Shown: one piece after another, positions 52,322 to 64,000 of the stretch
Layout of the letters: each line of letters opens with the position of its first letter
Position numbering within the stretch: position 1 is the stretch's first letter
Assembly (NCBI GenBank): GCA_963920575.1
Contig: OY986969.1
Coordinates: 22,173,434-22,237,433, forward strand
Length of the DNA stretch: 64,000 nt
Source of the DNA: Narthecium ossifragum
Lineage: Eukaryota; Streptophyta; Magnoliopsida; Dioscoreales; Nartheciaceae
Reading direction: 5' to 3'
Notes under the pieces: generated by a model
What the model saw: the letters and a program-made list of their open reading frames with translations, nothing else
Databases searched by the model: none
What the model was told of the DNA's origin: nothing
Translations under genes and position numbers: made by a program

Positions 52322-54987
52322 TCAAAACTTTAAATCGTCATGCAATGATGGCCATTCACTGTCAAAACCAAGTTCACATTCTGGTCGCTCTTCAGCATAC
52401 AATAAGTCTGAATTCCGAGTGTTTGGATCACCATAAAGGGCCACATGCCGGTAATAAAGCTCTAATTCCTTCTCTGATATAGCAATGAATCGCCTCACAG
52501 TCTCAAGCGATTGCTCATATTTGGATTTTTCTAGTGCCTGGAAAAACAACAGAAATCAATAATGAATGGACTTCAGTATTAACCAAATTGGGTACGTGGG
52601 TCAGCTTTTGCATGAATAAGCAAACAGCTTTACCCCGACGGGAGTTAAACGAAACAAAAGGGAGCTTCAAAACATGGAATAAAGTTAAAAGATTGAAAAC
52701 ACATGCCTTTTTCTTAGACAATGTGTCAATCGGCGACATAACTTCAGGTTGAACATAGTTTTTTCCACGATAAAATATTATTGTATCATCTCCAATTATT
52801 TCAATGGGCGTCCCACCACTTAGCCTGGCTATGTCTCTTGCATACTCATGAACTTGACCTGGTTTACAAGGTTTGCAGACAACCTTAACAGTTTCATGTT
52901 TTTTCCAATGCAAATGCATGTTGAGAATGACACCTCCAAAAATCCCTCGTCGTCCAACCGGCACATAATTTGACCTTTTCTGGGCCATCTTTTTCATGTA
53001 GAAGCGTTCCTCTCCTGTCAACGTTTCTGGTTTGACCATCGGACCATTGGCCTTGGGAACTTCATACTTCTTGAGCTTTTCAGCCAATATAGCTTCCTTC
53101 ATTTTTGCCTACAATACAAACATATAGAATTTTGAGCTTTTATAAGATCACAGTCTAGTTTACGAATGTAATTACAGTTCCTTCACATGGATGAAGGCCA
53201 TTTTGTGCAGAATTAAAAGGTTAAACTTGGAAGCATAAGAGGTTCGTAGTGAAGAATGTCCTGGCCACACCGAAACTAGTTGCCATTTGTAAATCTTATT
53301 AGGGAAGATGTGAATGCAAAAATGAAGCAAGTTTTCCCCCTTCTGTAGTACTTATGAGTACTGGCATAAAAATAATAATTTGATTCCTCAAATTGTTCTT
53401 CGGATGGCTTAGAAACTCATGGTACCATGACCAGAGTGACTTGTAAGATCAAAATTCATCACTGCGCTCATCTACTCGGGGGAAAGAAAGAACAACACCC
53501 ATCAACCACAAACACAAATTTCCTTTGCCAAACTATAGGCAATTCACATGCATTACCTAATTTTTTCTTTTAAGCAAGACAAGTCATATTTCACATGAAA
53601 CAAAAAGAAAGCTTCGCTACTATTCAAAACATTTGATGCAACACGTGAACTATCACCCAATCGAATGTAGACCACACTGTAAGCTGACAGTGTTATTTCA
53701 TGATGAATATGTTCTCTGCTCTAGCAAGAAACTTTTAGCAGACAGAATATGACACCTTAACATAAACCTATTCGGTCCAATATACAGAATAGCAAACAAC
53801 GGAAATCTTATTGAACAAATTACTGATAGCATCAGCAATGAGCTTATCCCTCAAATGGCCAATCGGAGCCTTCTAATAGCTCAACAAGAATCTACTTTGG
53901 GCTGAGCAGCAAACTAAAAAAATATTCAAACCTTCCTAAAGGCCTCAATACTTACTACATCACCTATGAGATTAATTCTTATCCCAACCACCTTGGTTTA
54001 ACTTTATGTGGGCTTCACTAACCATTTCTTGAAATCTTACTTTGTTTAAGAAAACTGCATAGAAGAATCCCAAATATCAATTGTCAAGCAATGCCTTAGA
54101 AAATCTAATAATCAGGATGGGTATAAACACCTTCTGCAGCAGGCAAAAAATTAGGAAAGCATAGAAGAATATCCCAAATATCATTCCAGATACCCTCCAT
54201 AAAACATGGAAACTTAGGCAAATAAATCTAACAAAAGTATGTTTTTCTTCACCCTTTGTAAGAATTTAGAGAAATTCAATGGCCGACTCAATCAAAACAA
54301 GAAGATTCAAGGGATGACCAGCGATAAGATTCAAGGGCCACTTTCTTCCAGATTATCCAACAAAACCCAATAAATTCAAGAAGTCCAGACGTGAATAGGT
54401 GCAAAAGTTTCACATTATCCTTCAGCCTAAGAATTAAGATACAGCCCAAGTCTCAAAACAATCAGACCAAGGAAAAAATTCACAGCTTAATGTTACCTTC
54501 TCGATCTTATATTTGATCCTCGCCTCGGCATTGGGGAACCTTTGCTTCTTCCTCTGCCCTTTCGGCCTAATCCGCCTAGGGTCAGTCTTGCTGGCCTCTC
54601 TCCTCTTTCTTTTATCCCTCTTCCTCATGAGCTTCAACCTCTTCTTGGTCTTCCACTTTTCCTTCTTGGGTAACTCCGGCTCGATGATCTCGAACTTGGG
54701 CTTCCCTCCCGAAAGCACCAAGTTTACCGACCCGTGGCTAAAACTCCTCGATTCCCATGACGGGCACGAGGGATTGGAGATGTTTGAGAACAAGAGATAG
54801 CTCCTGGATGAACATACCACTTGGGTAGTGGATAAAACTGAGAAGAGAGACGGGAACAGAGAGATAAGGAGATGGGTTACCTGAGATGAGTAGGTGGGAT
54901 CGGAGTTGGGTCGTGACAAAGGAGGGGAAGAGAGGTTAGTGGTGATCTTCTCCTTAGTCTTCGAAGGAGGAGGAGTCGAGTCGCCAT
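52322..54987 (-). CDS. CRM (CRS1/YhbY) domain RNA-binding protein, At3g25440-like
   Basis: CRM proteins bind RNA, mostly in chloroplasts or mitochondria, for intron splicing or ribosome-related work. Minus-strand exons 54881-54987, 54497-54803, 52707-53108 and 52322-52537 give 343 residues with consistent phases. The N-terminus (MATRLLLLRRLRRRSPLTSL) is Arg/Leu/Ser-rich without acidic residues and fits an organelle transit peptide. A Lys/Arg-rich stretch follows (KKEKWKTKKRLKLMRKRDKR). One CRM domain spans about residues 165-260: LTGEERFYMKKMAQKRSNYV, the GxxG loop in PVGRRGIFGG, then KPCKPGQVHEYARDIARLSG and DDTIIFYRGKNYV. The C-terminus includes FIAISEKELELYYRHVALYG. The exon 3 donor appears to be GC rather than GT. 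Confidence 0.9.
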
Positions 54988-56144
54988 GGTTCTTTGCGAG
55001 CAGAGACAGAGAGAAGGCTGGGAAGGGATGATGGGTGACGATTCTTGGATTCGACCCGTTAACACGGCTCAATCCGACTCGACAAAATAAACGGATCAGA
55101 AATGGAGCAAGAGCTTCAAACCCGTTGATTGTTCTCCCATCTTGAGGCGAATTCTTTGTCAAGTAAAAAGTAATGTACTTAAGTTCATCGATATCATAAG
55201 GCCTACTGTATCTTGTATCTTCTCAAAAACAAGTGGGTTTTAGAACCATGTACCAAATGTAGTTGTAAGTCGTCAATTATATTTACGATTCACATTAGGA
55301 GAAAAAAGAAGAAGAAGAATTTCGTTAGAGCAAAAGGGCGCATGCTACAAAAGAAAACAAAAGTTTGTATGGCTTAAACTCCTAATAAACTTTTTTTTTT
55401 AATGAGCAAAATGTCTTAAATGCCCCTTCACCTTTCATCCTCACACACCTCTAAACACCATCACTACCACCACCACCAGCCATCAGCCACCCTCCCTCGA
55501 TCGTCCACCCCCACTCCGATGAACCCATCACCTATGGTGATCTTGTCGGCAACGATTTTTCCTTCCACCTTCAAACCAACCCTCATCTCCTTCTTTCCCT
55601 ATCACCACCCACCACCATTTCCATCGCAGCCACCTTTCACCCCATTCCCGAGCACCACCGTCCCGGAGTTCCACCATCCCAAGCTCATTCCTCTCTTATG
55701 TCCATCTTTGGCGAGCCTCCACACCCCGGCGACCTCGCAGACAGCCACCCTCTCCACCTCTCATACCTCAACCACGACCACCCTCCTATCCTATTCACCA
55801 CCGTGGCCAACCAACATGAACATCGCCCCCAACCTCCATTAATCCTAGCGACCTCACCTCAGCCCATCTCGGTGCCAACACCTGTCAACCACACGAGCAC
55901 CGACCACCCTAACCTCTTCCGACCTCACCACCGCACCAACTTTGACCTCCATGCAACCCTTCTTCCACCGGCAACACGTCGTCAAGCCTTCATCACCATC
56001 CTGATGTCACTGGAACCCGGCGCCACCACCTCCTAAACTCGTCACCTCCAACCTTCCGATCTCCTCTAAGGCCCGATTCGGCTACCTCTCCTCTCCCCGA
56101 CCTCTTCCCTGTCATCTCCGGGCCAGATCTGATCCAAGCCGGCG
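54988..56144. other. CRM gene upstream region and His/Pro/Thr-rich low-complexity sequence
   Basis: To about 55160 lies the presumed promoter and 5' UTR of the CRM gene. From 55415 to 56036 two overlapping frames encode strings of His, Pro, Ser and Thr with no domain. The base composition (CCACCA runs) explains the open frames. Probably transposon-associated filler. Confidence 0.4.
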
Positions 56145-57313
56145 CGTCACGCCCCGACCTAAAAAACCCATCCGGATCGGAAGCTTGAGCCAACCCTATT
56201 TCTAAAATCAATTGGCGAGAGTCTCCCCTATAATTCCTTAGTTTGAACCCGTACAATTTGTAATTTTTACGATAAATGTAAACTATTTACATCCGGGATC
56301 AATTAACAATTCTAGTTATTGTATAATTTCAACTTATACACTATCTGATTATCATAATTATAATACAATATTTCATATGCAATACCAATTTACACAAAAT
56401 GATTTCAAATATCAAATACATGTATATACAGATATCAAAACACTCACAGAAGGAAAATATACATTTATACAGTCTCTCAAGATAAACTAGAACTCATGGT
56501 CCTCAAACACCTCTAGAGGTCGACACGCCACCAAAAGTCTGCCAAGCTGATGCTACGAAAGAAGAGCTGGCTGGTTTGCACCTGTAAAACGCAGTCCGGG
56601 TAGGAGTGAACGATTAAGCTCAGTAGGATTCTATTTTACGTCACACTGAAATGAGGAAAATAACAACAATAACGTTTCTCCGGCTAAGCCTTAAGGATGC
56701 CAAGGGGCCTCATGACCCCATCAATTCCCAAGGGATCCTACCTCTCTATTCAACAACAAACTTGCAATCTCGAGGGGACGAGATTTGTGCTCATTTTATT
56801 GTGATCAAAAGTCATTTTTTACATATCGTGGTAGGGGATTGTAGGAACAACACTCATGAGTTCTCAATATCATCTCAAGCTGTAGATCCTCTTTTTCTTT
56901 AGGAATTGCATACCCAAGATGAGATTGACAACTCATCATTTACATCCCATAGGGAAGACCCCTGATTAAGGATTCGGGGCTTAAAGTCCCTTTACATTAG
57001 CAGAAGAAACAAATGAAAAAAAAGGGGAAGAAAGGGGATATAAGGATCTTGGGTGGAGGCAAATGCATGCACCTTCACCTTCGTTGTTGATGTTGATCTT
57101 CCTCGATCTTTCGCCTTGGATTCTTCAAAGGTGAAGATGCTCCTTGTTCTTCGACCACGCCTTTAGCTTTCGTTGCTTCCGGTGCCTTTTTTCTTCAGCT
57201 TCTGGCTCCTAACTTTGTCTTCGTCAGGGCCTTTCTCTCTTCCCGTTCACGTGCCTCCTTGCTCATATCTCCTCTTGTTCCTCCTCTCTTTTATCCTTGT
57301 GAGCCCTCTACCC

Positions 57314-57323
57314 CTATTTATAG
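57314..57323 (-). promoter_or_regulatory. LTR TATA box
   Basis: CTATAAATAG on the minus strand, with GC-rich surroundings downstream, as in plant LTR promoters. A near-identical box occurs on the + strand at 63958-63966. Confidence 0.55.
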
Positions 57324-57781
57324 GTGAGGGTCGAGAGCCTTGGAGGGGATTTTGAATTTGAAATGAGATTGAATGATGATGAAATCATGTTATATTTAGA
57401 GATTGATTGGATGCTCATACCATGTCAAGAGATATGATTGAATGGTTGGAAACTATATTATATCAAGCCCAATATGGATGGTTGGGAGAATCAAATCTTG
57501 GGAATTTTTCTTTTCAAACTTTGATCATCATATGTTTGAATTTTGAATTTGACTTTGAATTTTGAATATCATTAGAATCTATTCGACTTTCGAATATCTG
57601 TTTGAATTTATTCGAATTTCGGATATATGTTTGAATTTATTCGAATTTCATATATATATGTTTGAATTTCAAATATTTATTCAATTTTTGAATATTTGTT
57701 TAAATATAAATATTCGAATTTCTAATATTTATTTAAATTTTGAATATTTTATGTGTGTATTTTGGACAATTACACCTAGGA

Positions 57782-58148
57782 TAGGGGTGAGTATTCGGTA
57801 AATACCGAACCGAAATACCGAAATTTTTTTGGTACACCAAATTAAAAACCGAACTGAACCGAATCGAATTTGGTACACTAATTTAAAAACTAAATCGAAC
57901 CGAATTCATACAAAAACCGAATCGAACCGAAAAAACCGAAATAATTTGTATTTTTTACTCTACAATATAAAACCGAACCGAAATAAGGTATATAACTTTA
58001 AAAATTTCAGTATTTACCGAATTTTAAAAATAAAAATCGAAACCGAACCGAATACCGAATTTTTAACAAAAAAAAACCGAACCGAACCGAATTGTTCGGT
58101 TCGGTTCGGTTCGGTTGTAGGACTTTGGTTCGGTTTTGCTCACCCCTA
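57782..58148. mobile_element. hAT-like MITE rich in AACCGA repeats, 367 bp
   Basis: The ends TAGGGGTGAGTATTCGGT (left) and TAGGGGTGAGCAAAACCG (from the right) are inverted; TAGGGGTGAG is a well-known plant hAT MITE terminus. The interior is dominated by CCGAAC and CGAACCGAA units. Flanking octamers ACCTAGGA and CTTTAGGA agree at only five of eight positions, so the insertion is old or the edge is off. Confidence 0.7.
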
Positions 58149-58870
58149 CTTTAGGATGTAAAAGGATCAAAGTACCCATGAGGGTGAAAGTGACTGAAAC
58201 ATCCTTGGAGGCTAAAAAAATCGAGGTATTAGCCTTACAACAAGGAATATGTGATTTTATGCACATGTTCTAGACTATCACACCCTCGGGATGCAAAATG
58301 ACCAAAATACAATGGGGTGAAAATTATCGAAATACCCCTCGTATTCTTTCAGCTTATGTAGGATGTCATCAAAGCTATGTAGGGTATCACAATTTATAGT
58401 AGGAAGTTCAGGGTGTGTATTATCCCTGAATTCCTAAAATACCCCTAGGTGGACAAAATTACCAAAACGCCATTTTGAGGGAAAAATTCCCTTAGACTTG
58501 AAGGCTTACGTAGGATACCGTCAAAAACCATCTAAGGACCGACGAAAGAGCTGTAGAATATCTGAATTTATTTGTTTTTATCAGAATTTTGAAAATACCC
58601 CTGAAGGCTATAATTACCTAAATACCCCTCTATGTATGTAGGATGATGTCAAAATCATAAAGGGTTACTTTGGAGTGTTAGGGGAAGTTTAGGTCTATAT
58701 TTTAATCAAAATACCCTATGGAGGGTGAAAATTACCGAAACGCCCTTTGGTTTATGTAGGATGCCATCAAAACCATATACGACGAATCGAGATGTGTTAG
58801 GGAGTTTAACAATGTATATTTAGTCAAAATCCCTAAAATGCCCTTTGTCCCTTCAAAAGTCTGGAAAGCA

Positions 58871-59039
58871 TGTATATAACACTTTAAGTATGTTTTGAGT
58901 TTAGTTAAGAATATTCGAATATTGTCTTGTCATGCCTTTGAAAAATATCTAAGGCATGCACACATGTGACAAAGGCAATTTCACGGATATTATGAATTCC
59001 AGCCTTAGTCAAAATCGGTGTCAACGGATGCCCTTTCGA
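58871..59039. other. Junction between LTR and Helitron
   Basis: Not assigned. It contains GCCTTTGAAAAATATCTAAGGC-type dyad symmetry at about 58930-58960. Decayed Helitron sequence may begin here. Confidence 0.25.
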
Positions 59040-62000
59040 GGACTACGTGTGAAAGCTACGTAATTTGAACATGTAGTCAAAATCGACATATGCATGCACT
59101 TTTTTTCCTTCAAGGCCCACTCAAGATTCGAACATGTGCTCATATGGACCAAATAGAATGTGCAGAACTTTCAAACCCAGATGATGATCCTACACTCTTT
59201 GAAACCGTAAAGTGTTGTATGGTACATGGACCATGTGGTGTTCGAAACGCTCAAGCAGCATGTATGGAAAATGGTAAATGCACCAAGCATTACCCATGAG
59301 GATTTGTGGAGACAACTATTATAGACCAAGATAGATATCCTATCTATCATCGTCGTGATAACAAATGTGTTCATATCCCAAGGGGACATGAAGTTGATAG
59401 CAAATGTGTTCATATCCATATAATCCGTATCTTTCTAAGATGTTCAACTGTCACATTAATGTGGAAGTTTGTGCAGGGGTCATGTGTGTTAAATATATTC
59501 ACAGGTACATTTACAAAGGTCACGATTGTGCAACAACGATTTTAGGAGGATAGATGAGATACAACAATATCTAAATGCGAGGTATATTGGACCGCCAGAG
59601 GCTACCTGGCGAATATTTGGTCATCCACTGCATGAAGAGACTCCAAGTGTTGTACGATTGGCACTCCATTTATCTAGAATGCATCATGTTGTTTTTAATC
59701 CAGTTAAATCGTTAGAGAGTATTGTTTCTAGAGTTGAGCATCAACAATCCACTCTAACTGGTTATTTTGTATGTTGTGCTACCAATGAATCTTCTTGCGC
59801 ATTTACTTACAAGAATTTCCACAACATTTCGTTTGGAAGAAGTCTCAAAAGTTGTGGACTCCAAGACAACAAGGATTTGCAATTGGTAGAATATGTTTTG
59901 CTAGCCCTAATTCTGGCGAGTGATTTTATCTACGGTTGCTCCTAACTGTTGTCAAAGGTCCACGGTCATTTGAATGCTTGCGTACAATTAACAATGTTAT
60001 GTGTAATACATATAAAGCTATATGTGTTGCGAGGGGGCTTTTGGAAGATGACAATGAATGGATATAGTGTCTTGAAGAGGCTTCAATTATGAACACTTGA
60101 CATCAGTTGTGAAGATTATTTAGTATTATTTTGATTCAGTGCTCTCTAGTTGAACCATATAAAGCTATATGTGTTGCGAGGGGGCTTTTGGAAGATGAGA
60201 ATGAATGGATATAGTGTCTTGAAGAGGCTTCAATTATGAACACTTGACATCAGTTGTGAAGATTATTTAGTATTATTCTGATTCAGTGCTCTCTAGTTGA
60301 ACCATATGTGTTATGGAATCAATTCTCAGAACACATGTGATGATCTTACACACAAGATTCGTATATTGTTTGTCATTTCCAATCCAACTGAGTTTTAGAT
60401 AAAAGATTATGGATTGTCTTTGTTGAATCAACTGCTTCAGGAATCGGGCAAGAGTTTGACGGATTTCCCGCCCATGCCAGTACCCAATGGGAATTGGAGT
60501 ATAGTAGTTGGTAACATATTGATATTGGAACATCAACAACTTCAGAGTGATGCACAACAAGTAGATGCTGAAATTAATGTTGGTTGACTTAATGAAGCAC
60601 AATGTACTTCTTCTACTGCAATCACGTATTTCATTTTTGAAAATGAAAGGAGAACCTTCTTTCTGAATGAGGGGCGGGGTGGAATTGGAAAGACTTTTTT
60701 GTATAATACAATCGCTACGAAATGTCATAGTCTTGGACATGTTGTTGTTACCGTGACTTCATCTGTCATTGCATCATTGTTACTGGTGGGAGGTCAAACC
60801 GCGCATTCAATATTTTGTATTCCATTAGATGTGTTGGAGAATTCAGTCCATGCCTTTAGCAAACAATCATTGCAAGCAGAATTATTCAGAAAAGCAAAAT
60901 AATAATATGGGATGAAGTACCAATGCAACATAGACATTGTGTTGAAGCGGTTGATCGCACACTTCAGGGTATTTGTGATAGTGTAAAGCCATTTGGTGGT
61001 ATCACTATTGTTCTCGATGGAAACTTTCGACAAATTTTACCTATCATATCGGAATGAGTGTGCGAGCAAATTGTAAGTGCATCATTGAAAAAATTTGTGC
61101 TATGGAGTCATGTACATGTGTCGACTTTGCTCCAGAACATGCGCTTGAATAATTCCTCAATTGGAAACATAAATTTTTTAATGTTCTTGACAGAGGTAAT
61201 ATTCTTTTTATCTTTTTTCTTCAAGTCATGTTGCTTGAATATTATTATTTCATTGATTTGGGGTTATTTATTCTTAATTCGTAGATTGGGATAAATTCAG
61301 AAGATTTTATAGAGCTTCCATCAACAATACATAGGTGTCCAAATTTACATGAGCTGTTTTTTACTATTTATCCACAGCTCAATGTTGTGGGTACAATGAC
61401 ACCAACTTTCTTGACTGAGCGCACAATTTTTTTTGCACGTAATGATAACGTGACTTCTATCATTACAGATGCATTAAATGCTTTTCCTAGAGAGACAATT
61501 ACTTATTTGGTAGCTGACTAAATTTCACAAGATAAACTTGATTCTACCATAATTAATCGGTATCCAAATGAGTATTTAAACTCATTGAATCCTGTTGGAT
61601 TACCGTCGTTTAAGTTAGAGTTGAAAGTTGGTTGTCCAGTAATGTTGTTGAGGAATATAACGCCGAAGGATGGACTTTGTAATGACACACGATTGATGGT
61701 TGTGAGATGTGCTTCGCGTAAAATTGAGGCTCTAATTTTAAATGGAGATAAATCTGACAATTTAGTATTCATTCCAATGATATCATTGACTCCATTAACT
61801 ACAAAATGTAAAGCTTTTTAGATGACAAGACGCCAATTTCCGATTCGATTGGCATATGTCGGCAATAAATAAATCTCAAGGCCAATCAGTGAAATTTGTT
61901 GGGATTGATTTCTGCACACCTGTCTTTAGTGATGGGCAACCATATGTGGCACTATCTAGGTGCACATCTGCTGATCGCATAAGTGTCCTACTTCCTGAAG

Positions 62001-62085
62001 ACTGGTCCAGTTCCTCATCAAATATAGTTTATATTGAGATTTTGTTGCAATGCTACATCATAGAATTGGAATAATCATAATAAGG
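59040..62085 (+). pseudogene. Decayed autonomous Helitron (Rep-helicase)
   Basis: Helitrons move by rolling-circle replication using a Rep nuclease fused to a PIF1-type helicase. Decayed frames follow the plant Helitron order. Rep part: HALFFLQGPLKIRTCAHMDQ, then VKCCMVHGPCG and CMENGKCTKHYP (59090-59300), followed by VKGPRSFECLRTIN (about 59960). Helicase part: [17 protein letters not shown] (Walker A, about 60660-60710), [20 protein letters not shown] (Walker B), [30 protein letters not shown] and the C-terminal [16 protein letters not shown] and VALSRCTS. A likely intron (61196-61284) interrupts the helicase. Stops, frameshifts and a 147-bp tandem duplication show it is dead. Confidence 0.88.
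60009..60302 (+). repeat. 147-bp tandem duplication inside the Helitron
   Basis: Two copies (60009-60155, 60156-60302) beginning CATATAAAGCTATATGTGTT appear to differ at only two positions (GATGACAATG/GATGAGAATG and TATTTTGAT/TATTCTGAT), so the duplication is far younger than the decay of the element. Its length is 49 codons, but stop codons are present in both copies. Confidence 0.9.
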
Positions 62086-62494
62086 TAACTTAAGTTTCAC
62101 ATTATTTAGAAATAATATACATCATGACGTCAAATATTATACTAATTTTTTAATTTTGTTTTGGCAGATTATTGTGCATTTTCTTCGCTTCCGGAGTTGG
62201 ACATGCATACAGTTTAATACACAAACATTTCAGAGAATTATGAAGAGTTGGACATGCATACAATTTGATTATTGTGAGATCAGAGTCTGTGTATTTTTTT
62301 TCTTTGAAGTTGTGGTTTGTGGGGATAATGTTGTATTTGAGAAAGTTGTGGTTTGTGAGGACAAGGTTTGCTCCGGGGATAATGTTCGTCCTTTTTATAC
62401 TGTGATTTAATTTTTTTATTTGATGAATGTTGTAGAATTGTCTCATTTAGCCCTCGGTACATGGGGGGTTTTGCCAAAATTTTCTGAAAGAAAA

Positions 62495-62531
62495 CTTAAA
62501 TATCCATGTCACAGACACGTGCATTCACTAG
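62495..62531 (+). other. Candidate Helitron 3' terminus (hairpin plus CTAG)
   Basis: CATGTC-ACA-GACACG can form a short hairpin with one mismatch, and CTAG lies at 62528-62531, about 9 bases after it, as in Helitron 3' ends (hairpin then CTRR). The next base is G, not the usual T, so this is tentative. Confidence 0.35.
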
Positions 62532-62890
62532 GGTATATATATATGATAGAGAGAGAGAGAGAAACAGTAGAGAGATATAGACGTTAAATAATTCTAGTTA
62601 TACAACTATCTCCACACAAATCAAGTACAAATACGTAACACACTAAACACCATGTTTGGCGATTGGACTAAACACATGGATTTGTGATTACTCGGATTTA
62701 TAATCCCGGACCACCCCAAATCAGTGTTTGGCAGCAACAAACTCTCCCCCTCCCCTCCTTTGCTCATCTGCTCATCTTCCCTCCACATCGTTGGCCAACG
62801 ACAGGTTGTATAAGGCAGGTTCAAAAGGTCTCATTTTTTAAAACAATGGCCCAAAGTGAACACAATGATTCATGAGATTCTCGCGAACAC
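62532..62890. other. Short repeats and unassigned sequence
   Basis: (TA)n at about 62534-62544 and (GA)n at about 62548-62562. From 62640 there is a TGTTTGGCG...TGTTTGGCAG-containing stretch that looks like MITE debris. No gene. Confidence 0.4.
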
Positions 62891-64000
62891 AATTAATTTG
62901 TCGCACTTGACCCGATGATTCGAATTGACCCGGCACATGACCTAACCCGAGCCTTAACAGGGATGTCATAGACTACTTATAAATGTGTTCGGTCCAACCT
63001 GCAGATCCGTTACGTTGCAAAAGAAGAGGAATAACTAATCATTTTACCTGCTTAAAATAAGATAATTGAAAATTACAAATATATAAAAAAGAAAAGTTAC
63101 CTCAAACCGCACGCTCGTGTTGACATCAATTTTGGCTAGACCAAAAGGTCGCAGTACCCACGGTTTGTTTGAGCCAAAATAACATCAGATAGACTCAAGC
63201 AAGCTTAAAACATATTTGAAATGTCCGATAAATGCTTGTCCTAACTTCGATGGCATCCAGGGGCATTTGGGTAGTTTCACTCGCCCAAGGGCGTATTGGG
63301 AATTTGGGCCAGAATACAGGCCTGGACTCCCCATTACATTCTACAATAACCTTGCATGGCTTTGACGGCAACCTAAATAAGCCATATGGACGCAGAGATA
63401 TTCTAGTAATTTACTGAAACCTCTAGCCCCAGGGTTATCTTGGTCAATTCACGCCCTCAGGGTATAATTGTCTAAAAATTAACAATTCCGCCCTCAAAAT
63501 ATTTTGGTCTGACATATATGACCACTGAGGATGTTTTGGTAAAATCCCGGTAAATATTCAGAATTCAGATAAATATTCTGTACGGGAGAAAATATTCACA
63601 GATGATTTATCAAATCTGGACAAATATTTAGATAACAATGGACATGAGAAATATTCAAAATTGAGATTCGAACAGCACTTTCGAATTTCAAAAGATAAAT
63701 CCGCCAAAACAAAAATCAGTATATCTCCAAATGGGCTACATATACGTCCACACCATATAAATAAATAAAAAAAGAAATATGAAATCAGCATCACCCGTCC
63801 ATACCATATATATATATAAAAATATAAAATCAGCATCCCTTTGATCCCGTTGTAGCTATCCTTATATGAAAGGATGAGCATTCTCAATGGCAATCAACAC
63901 CCTTTGATTAAGGGATCCATGATCCCATTCCATACAAAGAGATAGGCCTCTCGTGCCTATAAATAGAGGAGCACGGCCTTGAGAAAGAGGCTGGTCTGAG
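62891..64000 (+). mobile_element. LTR-like sequence running off the window (plus orientation)
   Basis: This part resembles, in opposite orientation, the upstream half of the LTR at 56145-58870: segments such as GGGCGTATTGGGAATTT and TCAATTCACGCCCTCAGGG, an AAATATTC-rich block (63550-63720), then a CTATAAATAGAGGAGC promoter at 63957. The left edge is not defined and the element continues beyond 64000. Confidence 0.5.
63958..63966 (+). promoter_or_regulatory. LTR TATA box
   Basis: TATAAATAG followed by AGGAGCACGG, the plus-strand counterpart of the box at 57314-57323. Confidence 0.55.

Larger units (their letters stand above)
56145..58870 (-). mobile_element. Gypsy-like LTR, minus orientation, approximate right edge
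   Basis: The left edge CGTCACGCCCCGACC resembles the 3' end of the other LTRs. The shared box (GCACCTGTAAAACGCAGTCC then GGGTAGGAGTGA) lies at 56578-56612. A minus-strand TATA box CTATAAATAG is at 57314-57323, followed to the right by AT-rich AATATTCGAAATTC-type repeats (57540-57760) and stretches with ACCGAAACGCCC and ACCAAAATGCCC motifs (58160-58860). An hAT-like element is nested at 57782-58148. The right edge is uncertain because Helitron homology begins by about 59040. Confidence 0.5.

Noticed and set aside
55420..56036. His/Pro/Thr-rich plus-strand frames as a gene
   Set aside because: CCACCA-type low complexity, two overlapping frames with no domain and no splice or promoter support.
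58063..58266. Minus-strand frame over the AACCGA-rich MITE
   Set aside because: Repeat translation (Thr-Glu-Pro-Asn strings), not a protein.
60273..60740. Minus-strand frame of 155 codons
   Set aside because: Shadow of the plus-strand Helitron helicase region.

Overview
The window is plant nuclear DNA, most likely from a monocot. The genes are spliced with plant-type introns, the protein families are plant versions, and the space between genes is packed with plant transposons: long-LTR Ty3/gypsy (Tekay/Del-like) elements, L1-type LINEs, MULE-, hAT- and PIF/Harbinger-like elements and a Helitron. The species cannot be fixed from the sequence. No CRISPR array, operon or prokaryotic feature was seen.

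Layout. 0.9-2.1 kb (+): small atypical bHLH factor, five exons. 3.65-4.87 kb: inverted-repeat-bounded DNA element filled with pyrimidine-rich sequence. 4.87-8.27 kb (-): remnant of a gypsy element (gag piece, primer-binding site, 2.56 kb LTR) lying against a LINE RNase H fragment (8.27-8.67 kb). 9.59-10.53 kb (-): 5'-truncated LINE with target-site duplication. 11.0-12.2 kb (+): double B-box protein of the BBX24/STO type. 13.2-18.7 kb (-): TRM5 tRNA (guanine37-N1)-methyltransferase, eleven exons. 18.9-20.5 kb: two non-autonomous DNA transposons. 21.4-22.1 kb (-): small stand-alone response regulator. 22.4-26.9 kb: gypsy LTR plus gag (+), cut by a second LTR (-). 27.26-28.91 kb: DNA element carrying a captured, broken glycosyltransferase fragment. 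29.0-29.56 kb: inverted duplication of an SMI1/SKIP16-like fragment. 29.56-40.88 kb (-): internally deleted nuclear-pore anchor (NUA/TPR) copy, probably a pseudogene. 41.4-49.2 kb: decayed gypsy element (+) carrying a nested solo LTR (-) with intact target duplication. 49.33-50.32 kb: MULE with 9-bp target duplication. 52.3-55.0 kb (-): CRM-domain RNA-binding protein. 56.1-58.9 kb: gypsy-like LTR (-) with an hAT-like insert. 59.0-62.1 kb (+): decayed autonomous Helitron (Rep plus PIF1 helicase). 62.9-64.0 kb: LTR-like sequence (+) running off the window.

Five genes look intact or nearly so (bHLH, BBX24-like, TRM5, response regulator, CRM protein). They are unrelated housekeeping or regulatory genes, not a pathway. 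The most interesting material is repeat architecture: sequence boxes shared by otherwise divergent LTRs, a gene-fragment inverted repeat able to form a hairpin, gene capture by a DNA transposon, a roughly 30-bp LINE-tail insertion, and a truncated TPR/NUA copy. Exon boundaries were placed by eye from GT/AG sites, reading phase and family similarity; nothing was aligned by computer.
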